Notes under the pieces: generated by a model
The model's database searches: none
What the model saw: the letters and a program-made list of their open reading frames with translations, nothing else
What the model was told of the DNA's origin: nothing
Part shown: piece by piece, positions 44,499 through 53,252 of the stretch
Numbering within the stretch: position 1 is the stretch's first letter
Layout of the letters: each line of letters starts with the position of its first letter
Made by a program: the position numbers and the translations under genes
NCBI GenBank assembly: GCA_035505975.1
Contig: DATJQJ010000022.1
Span: 7,477-71,476, forward strand
DNA: 64,000 bases
Source of the DNA: CAIKOD01 sp035505975
GTDB taxonomy: Archaea > Halobacteriota > Methanomicrobia > Methanomicrobiales > Methanospirillaceae
Reading direction: 5' to 3'

Positions 44499-45857
44499 GT
44501 GGTCACGAGCGTTGATCCCGCAAGGATCCGGGTCCTCAACGACGGTACAACCCGCATGGGCAGGTATGTATTGTACTGGATGCAATCCTCCCAGCGGATC
44601 GTGGATAACCCGGCCCTGCGGTATGCCACAGAACTGGCTGACCGGGTCGAGCTCCCGCTTGTCGTCTATTTCGGGCTCGATGCGACATACCCCGAAGCCA
44701 ACCTCCGTCATTTCCGGTTTATGGTGGAGGGGCTGGCCGAACTTGCTCGTTCGCTTGAGAGTCTTGGTATCCTTTTCGTCCTTCGGACAGAATCCCCGGA
44801 GAGGGGAGTCTGCGTACTGGCACGGGATGCCTCGATGGTGGTTGTTGACCGGGGCTATCTCCGGCCGCAACAGGTTATGTACCGATATGCTGCAGAACAT
44901 TGCAGGTGCCCGCTTTTCCAGGTCGAAGGAAATATTATCGTACCGGTTGAGATCGCCTCGCAAAAAGAGGAGTATTCTGCTGCGACTTTGCGGCCGAAGA
45001 TCGAACAGCTTCTCGACCGGTTCCTGTATACGGCAGAAACGGGATCCCCCGGACATTCGTCTCTCAAACTTGCCATTCCTACGCTGTCCGGCGAACCTGT
45101 CGAAGCATTGCTCTCCCGGCTTGACATAGATCAGAACGTCCCGGCATCAGCGACCTTCACCGGAGGCAGTAACGAGGCGAACCGGAGGTTCGAGGACTTC
45201 CTGGCATACCGCCTCGATGGTTTCGCGGAGCGCCGGAACGATCCCGGGCGCGATGGAAACTCGGACATGAGCCCTTACCTCCATTTCGGCCAGGTCTCTC
45301 CGGTTACCCTTGCCCTTCGGGCACTGCAGCATGAAGGGGCCGGTGTCCGGGCGTTCCTGGAGGAGCTGGTTATCCGCCGGGAACTTGCAATCAACTTTGT
45401 CCGTTACAACCCCCATTATGATACATTCATGTCGTTACCTGCCTGGGCGCAAAGAACACTGGATAAGCACCAGGGCGATCGCAGGGAATACCTCTATTCC
45501 ACCGAAGAGCTGGAGCAGGCAGCCACCCATGACCCGTTCTGGAACGCTGCCCAGAAGGAGATGGAAAATACCGGCAAGATGCAGGGATACATGCGGATGT
45601 ACTGGGGCAAGAAGATTATCGAATGGAGCCAGACACCGCAAAAGGCCTACTCGGCAGCCCTCTTCCTTAACAATAAATACGAGATTGACGGGCGGGATCC
45701 CAACGGATATGCAGGTGTCGCATGGTGTTTTGGCAAACATGACCGGCCGTGGAAAGAGCGGGAGGTCTTTGGCACCGTCCGTTACATGAATGCTGCAGGA
45801 CTCCGGAGAAAATTCACGATGGATTCCTACTTACAAAGGTTTCCCGGAATCCGATGA
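44499..45857 (+). CDS. phr: Class II CPD photolyase
   Basis: 452 residues from a GTG that follows AAGGAG by 9 nt. The N-terminal antenna domain (YVLYWMQSSQRIVDNPAL, VVYFGLDATYPEANLRHFRFM) and the C-terminal FAD domain (DMSPYLHFGQVSP, EELVIRRELAINFVRYN, MQGYMRMYWGKKIIEWS, LNNKYEIDGRDPNGYAGVAWCFGKHDRPW, VRYMNAAGLRRKF) match class II enzymes such as the Methanosarcina photolyase. It repairs cyclobutane pyrimidine dimers using blue light. Its antenna is likely 8-HDF, a F420 precursor made by methanogens. With the B12 sensor-like protein, TspO and F390 ligase it marks a light/oxygen-stress cluster. Confidence 0.95.
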   Translation: MVTSVDPARIRVLNDGTTRMGRYVLYWMQSSQRIVDNPALRYATELADRVELPLVVYFGLDATYPEANLRHFRFMVEGLAELARSLESLGILFVLRTESPERGVCVLARDASMVVVDRGYLRPQQVMYRYAAEHCRCPLFQVEGNIIVPVEIASQKEEYSAATLRPKIEQLLDRFLYTAETGSPGHSSLKLAIPTLSGEPVEALLSRLDIDQNVPASATFTGGSNEANRRFEDFLAYRLDGFAERRNDPGRDGNSDMSPYLHFGQVSPVTLALRALQHEGAGVRAFLEELVIRRELAINFVRYNPHYDTFMSLPAWAQRTLDKHQGDRREYLYSTEELEQAATHDPFWNAAQKEMENTGKMQGYMRMYWGKKIIEWSQTPQKAYSAALFLNNKYEIDGRDPNGYAGVAWCFGKHDRPWKEREVFGTVRYMNAAGLRRKFTMDSYLQRFPGIR

Positions 45858-46119
45858 ATGCATGATGACCGGTATTTCTGCCCGGGCCTGAATTCACCGG
45901 AATGCAGCAAACAATCACCATATCAGGAGACAGGTTGAGGTCAGACTTGAAGTCCCGCTTTCCTTATGATAACCCGTGGGCAGGAGTTATCTGGAGACTC
46001 GGTAATTCCGGACCGTCAGGGCACTCCTGGAACCGGGGTCGCTCCGGCGGCAGGAGAAAGCCGGCGGGTACCATGGTATTCAAAGACTTATCAGGGATTA
46101 TGAGCAATTGAAGAAACAA

Positions 46120-46389
46120 CGGCTTTGTTGACATCCTATATTTTCAATAGCATTTTCATTTGCACATGGTTCTGATGACTGGTAATTGACGACAACCCGA
46201 CGCTCCCAGGGCTCTGCCCCGCCGCTGTGGCGACCCCGGTTGGGATAGTGACTGCACAGGAACCGATTAATTCTCAATTCAGATCGACCCTCTCCACTGA
46301 CTATCCTGCTGGGGAGGGGACATGGAGGGGGTGAAACCCCCTCCTGTCGGAGTGACAACTAATGATAAATGAGGATGTCAACAAAGCCG
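46120..46389. mobile_element. 270-bp MITE-like element with 18-bp terminal inverted repeats
   Basis: CGGCTTTGTTGACATCCT at 46120-46137 and its exact reverse complement at 46372-46389 bound a 270-bp segment without any transposase gene. The GGCTTTGTTGA end resembles ends of IS5-family elements. The inside contains copy C of the structured repeat. No clear target-site duplication is seen. It lies in the 635-nt gap between the photolyase and hypF; the rest of that gap (45858-46119 and 46390-46492) shows no gene, only a CTCCTG/CAGGAG hairpin near 46022. Confidence 0.65.
46195..46350 (-). repeat. Structured intergenic repeat, copy C (inside the MITE-like element)
   Basis: On the minus strand it reads CCGACAGGAGGGGGTTTCAC, then CCCCTCCATGTCCCC, GATAGTCAGTGGAGAGGG, ATCGGTTCCTGTGCAGTCAC, the core TATCCCAACCGGGGTCGCC, then ACAGCGGCGGGGCAGAGCCC and TGGGAGCGTCGGGTTG. 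The 5' hairpin (GGAGGGGG/CCCCCTCC), the CGGTT/AACCG arm and the GC-rich core are all present, so it is among the best-kept copies. The orientation is opposite to copies A and B. Confidence 0.75.
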
Positions 46390-46492
46390 AAATAACGTAA
46401 AATATCGAAAAATCCGGGGAAAGATTTCAACATTACCGAGAATTAGTGAGAATTACTCTTTTCTCCTCCTCCATCGGTCTCTATCGACCGGT

Positions 46493-48718
46493 TCAGTCCT
46501 TTTTCGCCGCACAGATACACTGGCCGAATGAGATGCAACCGTCGCCGAGCGGATATTCGCGGTTCATGGCTAAACGGTACCCGTTTCTTGTGACTTCCTC
46601 GCCGATAGCGTTCCTGATCGCGCTGTTGATAGCGACGCCTCCGGAAAGAGCAATGGTATCAAACCCGAGGCTTCCTGCAGCATGGACTGCAACGAGGGCT
46701 ATACCCCGTGCAAGGTTGTACTGGAACGATGCTGCTATATCCCGGGCCGCCCGGAGATCGCCGGCGGGGGCCTTTTGCAGCCTGGCGAGGGCCTGCCGGC
46801 ACAGAGACCGTGTGGAAAGGACCTCGCAGCCCCCGGCGGCGGCCAGGAATGAGAGGTCCCATTGCTCTGCGCTACCAAGATATGCGGCTGATTCAAGTTT
46901 CATGGCAGGTTCGCCGTCATAGGTCCTCTCACGGCAGAGACCGAGCAGTGCCGATACTGCATCGAGCACTCTCCCGGTGCTGGTCGTGTCCCAGACATTG
47001 ACCCTTCTTGCCACCTGTTTCTCCAAAAGACCAAGTTCGATATCAGTCCAGCCTCGCGATGACAACAGACCGAGGATCTCATCCGACGGCAATATCCCGT
47101 AAAGCATCCGCTCCGGGTACCGGGTGGCGAGGTCGCCTCCCGGCATCTGTACGACCTCGAGGTGACCGACCCGCCGGTAATCGGGAGGAGAACCCGCAAA
47201 GACCTCCCCTCCCCAGACTGTCCCGTCGTCACCGTACCCGACCCCGTCGATGGCGATTCCGATGCATGGATCGGTTGTAACCGCTGCGATGTGCGCCCGG
47301 TGGTGCTGGACCGGGAACAGTTCCGCGCCATATTCCCCTGCCAGGGTCCTGGCAAATTGTGTAGACAGGAACCTTGGGTGGGCATCATGGGCGATCACAT
47401 CGTAACGGGCCCCAAGGAGGCGTCCGAGGTTGCCAACGGTCTCCTTGAGATAGGAGAACGTCTGCGGGTTTCTGACGTTTCCCACGTGAGGGGACGTAAC
47501 GGTGAACCCTTCTTTGTATATCGTTACATTGGCATTCAGCTCGGGGCCGACACCGATAATTGTCTGTCCGCCAAGGTCGATCCTTGTTCTTTTCGGGGCT
47601 ATTCCCCTGGAAAGCCTGATAATATGCCCGTCGCGGATAACCGAATCATCGCACCGGTTTATTATGGGCCTGTTGTGGTCCAGGAAATAGTCGACTTCGT
47701 TGTGCATTTTTGCCATCGCACGGTCGATATCGGTGATCATGGGATATCCGGGCAGATTGGCACTGGTCATGATGAGCAGAGGACTCTTCAGGTACCGGAA
47801 CAGGATATGATGGAGTCCGGTATACGGCAGCATGCACCCTATCGTGTGCAGGTTGCTGATATCGGCATGCGACAAAGGGTCCCGCTTCGGCATAACGACA
47901 ATCGGTCGTTCCGGACCGGTAAGCATAACCCGGTCCCCGGAGGAGACACAGACGATCTCGTCGATCACTTCAGGCTTCACCATCACGGCAAAGGGTTGTT
48001 CGGTCCTTCCCAGTCTCTTCTTCAGCGTTCCCGAAGACTGCTCGGCACAGGCAAGGTGGAACCCGCCAATCCCCCTTATCGCAAGGATATGACCGCGATC
48101 GAGAAACGAAGCCGCCGTTTGCAGTATGTCGTCAGATTCCACCTTGTTTCCGAATGAATCGAGCAGTGCGAGACCGGGCCCGCACTCACGTGACGCGATC
48201 GTCTGGGCGTGATGGCGCCTCGAACGAGGATCCCGGTATTCGGATTCACATGACCCGCACATCGGGAATACCGCCATCGACGTCCGCTCCCTGTCGTAGG
48301 GGAGCGATTTGATGATGCTATACCGCGGGCCGCAGTTCACGCAGGAGGTGGCCCAGTAGCCCTCGTACCGGTTCCCCGGGGTATCGATGTCGCCGATACA
48401 TTCGCTGCATGTCGCGATATCGGGAGGGATCATGCCCGACAGCGACCCTTCCCGGCTCTTTTCGATGACAAACCCTTCGGGGAGGTCTCCATCGAGCGGC
48501 CGGACGTCGACCGAATCGATCCGTGCCAATGGCGGCCCGATGGCAACTGCACTGAGGAATTCGCAAAAAAGACGGCCGGCAGCCCTGATTTCAACTTCGC
48601 TGCCAAGATTTTTCACCGATCCCCTGATGCCGAAGTCGACAGCACAGGCATAGACGTACGGTCTGAACCCCACTCCCTGCACTATTCCTTTGACCGTAAT
48701 AATGCCGGAAGGTTCCAT
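46493..48718 (-). CDS. hypF: Carbamoyltransferase HypF (NiFe-hydrogenase maturation)
   Basis: 741 residues with all four HypF modules: an acylphosphatase-like domain (KGIVQGVGFRPYVYA), zinc fingers (CSECIGDIDTPGNRYEGYWATSC in parts, CVNCGPR, CGSCESEYRDPRSRRHHAQ), a YrdC-like domain (ILAIRGIGGFHLAC, MLPYTGLHHILF, MTSANLPGYP), and the C-terminal Kae1-like carbamoyltransferase (HDAHPRFLSTQFA, VQHHRAHIAAV, GVGYGDDGTVWGGEVF, LSGGVAINSAI). It makes the thiocarbamate used to build the CN ligands of NiFe-hydrogenases. GGTATAAATC lies about 30 nt upstream; probably leaderless. Divergent from the regulator genes at 48773. Confidence 0.97.
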   Translation of the reverse strand: MEPSGIITVKGIVQGVGFRPYVYACAVDFGIRGSVKNLGSEVEIRAAGRLFCEFLSAVAIGPPLARIDSVDVRPLDGDLPEGFVIEKSREGSLSGMIPPDIATCSECIGDIDTPGNRYEGYWATSCVNCGPRYSIIKSLPYDRERTSMAVFPMCGSCESEYRDPRSRRHHAQTIASRECGPGLALLDSFGNKVESDDILQTAASFLDRGHILAIRGIGGFHLACAEQSSGTLKKRLGRTEQPFAVMVKPEVIDEIVCVSSGDRVMLTGPERPIVVMPKRDPLSHADISNLHTIGCMLPYTGLHHILFRYLKSPLLIMTSANLPGYPMITDIDRAMAKMHNEVDYFLDHNRPIINRCDDSVIRDGHIIRLSRGIAPKRTRIDLGGQTIIGVGPELNANVTIYKEGFTVTSPHVGNVRNPQTFSYLKETVGNLGRLLGARYDVIAHDAHPRFLSTQFARTLAGEYGAELFPVQHHRAHIAAVTTDPCIGIAIDGVGYGDDGTVWGGEVFAGSPPDYRRVGHLEVVQMPGGDLATRYPERMLYGILPSDEILGLLSSRGWTDIELGLLEKQVARRVNVWDTTSTGRVLDAVSALLGLCRERTYDGEPAMKLESAAYLGSAEQWDLSFLAAAGGCEVLSTRSLCRQALARLQKAPAGDLRAARDIAASFQYNLARGIALVAVHAAGSLGFDTIALSGGVAINSAIRNAIGEEVTRNGYRLAMNREYPLGDGCISFGQCICAAKKD

Positions 48719-48772
48719 TATTTCCCAAAAATTTTATTGATTTATACCGCAATATAATAATTGGGTTTTACC

Positions 48773-49282
48773 GTGTCCGGCCATATCAGGATTGTCAACG
48801 ATCCCGTCGAACTCGTCCCTCTTTTCATCACGTTTAACAATGCGTCGTACAAGAAGGTATACGACCTCCTCTCCCGGGCATGGATGTCAGAAGAGGAGAT
48901 TTATGACCAGGTGAAGGAAGATGGGCTTGACGAGTGTCTTTCATTGTTAAAAAAAGGGAACCTCATCGAGGAGCAGTGGAGGATGCCCTCTTCAGGCCAG
49001 AAACCTGTCCGCGAATACCGGGCAACATACAGCAAATTCAGGGCGAATTTCCAGTGTAATTTTTCAGACCTGTCGGACCTGATCTACGTCTCCATATCGA
49101 ACGATGAAGCGCTCCGCGAGACAGTCGAGCGGGTCGAAAGCGAGATAAAATCCGGCAACAGCTCCATCGCCGACATTGCCAGGAAATACAATGTCAGCCC
49201 TGTTTTTATCAAGGGCCTCGCAAAACGGATCCCGACTCTTGATGTAAAGGGGCAGGGACTGGTGTTGCTTGACAGGACGTGA
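48773..49282 (+). CDS. ArsR-like winged-helix transcriptional regulator
   Basis: 169 residues with a GTG start about 26 nt after a TTTATAC box (leaderless). The N-terminal winged helix (VELVPLFITFNNASYKKVYDLLSRAWMSEEEIYDQV, LSLLKKGNLIEEQWRM) is followed by a beta-rich middle (VREYRATYSKFRANFQCNFSDLSDLI) and a second HTH-like end (SIADIARKYNVSPVFIKGLAKRI). Target and signal are unknown. It overlaps the next gene by 14 nt and is cotranscribed with it and the helicase; it could control hypF across the 54-nt divergent gap. Confidence 0.82.
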   Translation: MSGHIRIVNDPVELVPLFITFNNASYKKVYDLLSRAWMSEEEIYDQVKEDGLDECLSLLKKGNLIEEQWRMPSSGQKPVREYRATYSKFRANFQCNFSDLSDLIYVSISNDEALRETVERVESEIKSGNSSIADIARKYNVSPVFIKGLAKRIPTLDVKGQGLVLLDRT

Positions 49283-50078
49283 AGAGGACCCTCTTTACAT
49301 CATTCTCCGGAGCAAGCGGGAAGTCACCCGGCTCCAGATCCTCGTAGGGATTGCCGAACACCAGCCTGCGGTCCGCCAGCAGGAGATCGCAACGCAACTG
49401 GGTGTGACGCCACAGGCCGTTTCCGAATATATCCGTGAGCTGGTCGACGACGGCATGGTGAGCGCGATAGGCCGGGGACGCTATGAAGTGACGAGGAACG
49501 GTATCGAGTGGGTCCTCAATAATGCCGAAGCCCTGGAATCCTATGCACGCCACATCAGGCGTGACATCATCCAGCAGGTCGCTGTCTGGACGGCAATTGC
49601 GGCGGAAGACTTAAAAACAGGGGACGAAGTGGGAGTCTACATGCACGAGGGGTTTCTTTACGCAGGGAAGGGTCCCCAGAGTGCGATGGGCAGCGCCGTG
49701 ATGGACGCGAAACCTGGCGAAGACGTCGGTATAGCACGGCTGAATGGCATCATATCCCATAGCGAGGGCCGCATTCACGTCTGCAAGGTCCCAAGGGTGC
49801 AGCGGGGAGGCTCGAGGAAAGTCAGGCGGGACCAGTTGCTTGCCGTGACCGGACAGGTCTCCATGGTCTGTGCGGTCGGCCTTGAAGCATATATCGCCCT
49901 CTTGCAGGCCGGAAGGAAACCGGACATGTTTTTCGGGTCCCGCGAAGGTGTGATCGAAGCGGCATTCCACGGCATCGAGTCTGCCATTATCATTGTCGAT
50001 GAAGAATTTACCGATTTCCTGAAAAGGCTTGAGAGTGTGGAACTTACCTACGTTATCCACGATCTGATTGCCCCATGA
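49269..50078 (+). CDS. Winged-helix regulator with conserved C-terminal sensor domain
   Basis: 269 residues. The N-terminal HTH (RLQILVGIAEHQPAVRQQEIATQLGVTPQAVSEYIREL) is followed by a wing and a long alpha/beta domain (about 100-269) without recognised ligand motifs (GDEVGVYMHEGFLYAGKG, RDQLLAVTGQVSMVCAVGLEAYIALLQAGRKP, IIIVDEEFTDFLKRLE). Similar archaeal proteins occur beside the helicase gene that follows. The TTG start fits the overlap with the upstream gene; no better in-frame start is close. The last 4 nt overlap the helicase start (ATGA). Confidence 0.8.
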   Translation: MTGREEDPLYIILRSKREVTRLQILVGIAEHQPAVRQQEIATQLGVTPQAVSEYIRELVDDGMVSAIGRGRYEVTRNGIEWVLNNAEALESYARHIRRDIIQQVAVWTAIAAEDLKTGDEVGVYMHEGFLYAGKGPQSAMGSAVMDAKPGEDVGIARLNGIISHSEGRIHVCKVPRVQRGGSRKVRRDQLLAVTGQVSMVCAVGLEAYIALLQAGRKPDMFFGSREGVIEAAFHGIESAIIIVDEEFTDFLKRLESVELTYVIHDLIAP

Positions 50079-52225
50079 AAGCTCTCGTCCACCCGGCGAA
50101 GGGGAATTACCGCATTTTCTTTTTCGATGAGTCGCATATCAGGGGAGTCGGGATCGTCGACATAACCAGCTCGCCGAAGGGAGCGAGGCCCGATCATTAC
50201 CGGCTGCGCTGGAGCAACAAGAAAGTCTACAAGAACACACCAACGAAGGAGTTGCTCCATTCGTTCCGGAACGCTTCGGTCGAATTATCCCGGCCCGATC
50301 CCCTGTTCGAATCATTTCTCCACGATTTCCAGGTCCCGTATACCTTTACCGACCTCTGCAGGACCTGTCTTATGGAGGACCGCATCACCCGGCTGGACCC
50401 CGGGACGTCGGTAAGGTACGGCCGATCGGGGGAGCGGATCTGTTTCGATTGCGCCAGGCGCGAACTGAAACGGGAAGTGGCCCACCTCGGGAGGACAGGA
50501 CGAGGCCTGACCGGACACCTTGAAGACCTTTTAAAAAAATACCGTGACATTGACAAGGTCCTTGCAAGTATCCAGCCTGAACAGATGAAGGTCGGGCAGA
50601 CCCTCTTCGACCGCCTTGAAGCGCACCCGGTAACGAAGACCTCGCGTGTCGAAGAATTACCGTTGCCAAGGGAATTTGTCGAATCCGCAAAGGTGGAAGC
50701 GCTCATGCCGGCCCAGCAGCTGGCCGTCGATGCCGGGCTCCTCTTTGGAAAGGACCTTCTGGTTGTCGCTGCGACCGCGAGCGGGAAGACGTTTATCGGC
50801 GAAATGGCCGGCGTAAAAAACAGTCTCGAAGGTCGCGGCCAGTGCCTCTTTCTCGTCCCGCTCGTGGCGCTTGCCGTGCAGAAATACCAGCGTTTCGACG
50901 AACGGTATGGCAGGTTACTCGGGACCGGGATCCTGATCGGCAAGAGCCGGCTGAACCTTCCCGACAACCGTCCGATAGGGGATCGAAACGTCCGTGCGGC
51001 CCTCCTGGTAGCCACGTATGAAGGCCTCGACCACCTTATAAGGTGCGGGGGGGGTATCGGGAAGATCGGGACGGTAGTCATCGACGAAGTGCAGATGCTC
51101 GAGGACCCGGAACGCGGGCACCGCCTGGACGGACTGATTGCACGGTTAAAATACCTCGCTCCGAAGGCCCAGTTCCTGTACCTCAGCGCAACGATCGGGT
51201 CGCCTAAAGTGCTCGCAAAAAAACTCGGTGCATCGCTCGTCCAGTACAGCGAACGACCGGTTGCACTCGAACGATACCTGATCTTTTCGCCAAAAAAAGA
51301 GAAGATCGGGGCGATCAAGCAGCTAACCGAGAAGGAATACAAACAGGTCTCCTCGAAGGGATACCATGGGCAGAGCATCGTTTTTACCAATTCGCGGGCG
51401 CGATGTCACACGATCGCCGATGCCCTTGGGCCCGGTTATGCGGCATACCACGCCGGCCTGACGTCCCAGGAACGCCGCGAGGTGGAGAGGAAGTTCACCG
51501 AAGGGAAACTGATCGGTGTCATAACCACGGCAGCTCTCGGTGCGGGCGTCGACTTCCCTGCATCGCAGGTCATATTCGACGCTCTTTCCATGGGTATCGC
51601 ATGGCTGACCGTTGGGGAATTCAACCAGATGGCGGGACGTGCGGGCCGCCCCGATTTTCACGACCTCGGAAAAGTGGTGGTGCTCGCGGAACCAGGGGCG
51701 ACCTACTCCCGGGAGAGCAAACAGACCGAGGAAGAGGTCGCCATGCTCCTCTTAAAAGGCGAGATGGAGGAGGTGGCCCCGGTCTACGACGCCGAACAGA
51801 GTTCGGAAGAGCTCGTTGCGAATGCCGTCGTCTGTAAGGGGAGCATTCCGGAGCTGCAGGCGATCTCGGAATCGATGGTCGGCTCCCTCGAACCAGTCCT
51901 CGATGAGATGACGGGTTCGGGGCTGGCCCATGTTCATGGCGATAAGATTGAGCTGACTGAATTGTCGAGGGTGATGGCCGAACACTTCATCGGCATGGAA
52001 CGCCTCCTCGAGATACGCAGGCTCGTTACGAAAGTGGATGAACCGGTTGATATTGTCGCCGAACTCGAGTGCGAGCAGACCCGCGACGAACGCATCAGGG
52101 AATCGCCGGGGAGGCATGGCAGCGGGGGACAACCTCATGGGAGAGGGGGATCCCGGGAGATGGGGAGACGAGCTACACCCAAAAAGAAATCCTCTCAGGG
52201 GAAGGGGAAACGAAGAAGACCGTGA
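50075..52225 (+). CDS. Archaeal DEAD/DEAH-box helicase with N-terminal zinc ribbon
   Basis: 716 residues. A unique N-terminal region (1-200) includes a probable zinc ribbon (CRTCLMED and, 30 residues on, ICFDCARRE). The Ski2-like helicase core follows: VVAATASGKTFIGE (Walker A), LFLVPLVALA, VVIDEVQMLED (motif II DEVQ), YLSATIGSPK, VFTNSRARCHTIAD, AALGAGVDFPASQVIFD and NQMAGRAGRPDF (motif VI). The C terminus ends in a very basic Gly/Lys/Arg tail (ATPKKKSSQGKGKRRRP). The RNA or DNA substrate is unknown; the paired HTH gene suggests a conserved functional unit. Confidence 0.9.
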   Translation: MKALVHPAKGNYRIFFFDESHIRGVGIVDITSSPKGARPDHYRLRWSNKKVYKNTPTKELLHSFRNASVELSRPDPLFESFLHDFQVPYTFTDLCRTCLMEDRITRLDPGTSVRYGRSGERICFDCARRELKREVAHLGRTGRGLTGHLEDLLKKYRDIDKVLASIQPEQMKVGQTLFDRLEAHPVTKTSRVEELPLPREFVESAKVEALMPAQQLAVDAGLLFGKDLLVVAATASGKTFIGEMAGVKNSLEGRGQCLFLVPLVALAVQKYQRFDERYGRLLGTGILIGKSRLNLPDNRPIGDRNVRAALLVATYEGLDHLIRCGGGIGKIGTVVIDEVQMLEDPERGHRLDGLIARLKYLAPKAQFLYLSATIGSPKVLAKKLGASLVQYSERPVALERYLIFSPKKEKIGAIKQLTEKEYKQVSSKGYHGQSIVFTNSRARCHTIADALGPGYAAYHAGLTSQERREVERKFTEGKLIGVITTAALGAGVDFPASQVIFDALSMGIAWLTVGEFNQMAGRAGRPDFHDLGKVVVLAEPGATYSRESKQTEEEVAMLLLKGEMEEVAPVYDAEQSSEELVANAVVCKGSIPELQAISESMVGSLEPVLDEMTGSGLAHVHGDKIELTELSRVMAEHFIGMERLLEIRRLVTKVDEPVDIVAELECEQTRDERIRESPGRHGSGGQPHGRGGSREMGRRATPKKKSSQGKGKRRRP

Positions 52226-52447
52226 TCTGCTGATTGAATTTTCCGAACATGAGGTTCCGGTTGGCTTTTCGATATTTTTTTTAAATTCGTAATAGGTGAC
52301 TGAAGTTGAGGCTGCTGCCCTCCCATTCTGGCAGGATAGACGCCGCCGCCCCCGAAGGGCGCCCCGGTGACGGTTCAACCTACTGCCAATAACCACGATA
52401 ATTTCAAAGCATGATTTATCTCATGGGCGGGGTCAGCTCAAATTCAA

Positions 52448-52957
52448 CTAACCCGTAAAAACAGGCGAGGAGGCCTCTTTCCCTGTCCGGACCAGGATTT
52501 GGGATCTCACTTCTTCAGGATGCTCTATGCCCTTCAGGTCCGCTATTGCGGATTTTCCGGAATCAGTCGTATAGGTAATCCTGACTACCGCTATCCCGAG
52601 GTATGAATGGAGTCGTCTCCTGACAATTTCGGCACTGTGGATCTTTTCGTACGGTATCCGGAGATGTCCCCCAGCACCTAACCCTCCACGGATTTCCAGC
52701 GCAGTTTCTGTGAGAATATAGCTCCTTGCATCAACGGATTTCCTGATCATGGCGATTGCAGCGAGTGCAACGACCAAAGCCCCCATGGCAATTACGATCC
52801 TCGTCACCGGGTCGATAAAAATGGTAAGGATGAGAAGGCCAGGTAGTACCAGGCACCAGACTACGATAAGCAGGTAGAGGTTATATAAAGTCCGAAGCCT
52901 CCGTGAAGGACGAACCGTGACCTGTAAAGTATCAGATCCGGGAATGGGACTCGTCAT
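52448..52957 (-). CDS. Membrane-anchored bacterial-PH-domain (DUF304/bPH2) protein
   Basis: 169 residues. Two transmembrane helices (YLLIVVWCLVLPGLLILTIF and RIVIAMGALVVALAAIAMI) are followed by a bPH2 domain (ARSYILTETALEIRGGLGAGGHLRIPYEKIHSAEIVRRRLH, YLGIAVVRITYTTDSGKSAIADLKGIEHPEEVRSQI). This is the YdbT/YdbS-like architecture. The function is unknown; membrane stress or protein binding is possible. The 220-nt gap to the helicase gene holds a GC-rich hairpin (GCCC/GGGC near 52350) and no gene. Confidence 0.85.
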   Translation of the reverse strand: MTSPIPGSDTLQVTVRPSRRLRTLYNLYLLIVVWCLVLPGLLILTIFIDPVTRIVIAMGALVVALAAIAMIRKSVDARSYILTETALEIRGGLGAGGHLRIPYEKIHSAEIVRRRLHSYLGIAVVRITYTTDSGKSAIADLKGIEHPEEVRSQILVRTGKEASSPVFTG

Positions 52958-53070
52958 CAGAGAACAACTTCGCAGGTGCAGGACAATAAATCTTGTGACA
53001 GGGACTTGTTACCCTGTCTTCCCGATTGGGATAGCAAGGGGACAGAGTTTAATCCAGGAATGAGGAACTA

Positions 53071-53140
53071 ACCTGTTCCCCCTACATCCTTGTCGCAACC
53101 GGGGTGCCCCTGGTTTTGGTGCGGAGACCCGGGAACGAGA
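53071..53140 (+). repeat. Structured intergenic repeat, partial copy E
   Basis: Reads CATCCTTGTCGCAACCGGGGTGCCCC, here split as CATCCTTGTCGCAACC and GGGGTGCCCCTGG, followed by GGTGCGGAGACCCGGGAACG. It matches the 3' core of copies A-D with a shorter 5' part. Just upstream, 53012-53041 holds GATTGGGATAGCAAGGGG, which in reverse is the CTATCCCAATC core of copy A, so two half copies in opposite orientation may sit here. Confidence 0.5.
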
Positions 53141-53252
53141 TCAAATTGCAAGGATTTTTTTAGTTCACAGGGAATAGAAAAAGGAGATTGATTGTGATCT
53201 TTCTCCATCACGCCTTTAATCCGGATACCATTATCCGTCATCTTCTCTATTC

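Noticed and set aside
45880..46080. Further copy of the structured repeat near 46022 (AACCGGGGTCGC)
   Set aside because: Shares only 12-14 nt of the core; the flanking sequence and pairing differ (CTCCTG/CAGGAG instead). Too little to call a copy.
52300..52380. GC-rich stretch after the helicase gene as a repeat copy
   Set aside because: Only short words (GCAGGATAG, CGCCCCGGT) are shared; a simple GCCC/GGGC hairpin explains the rest.
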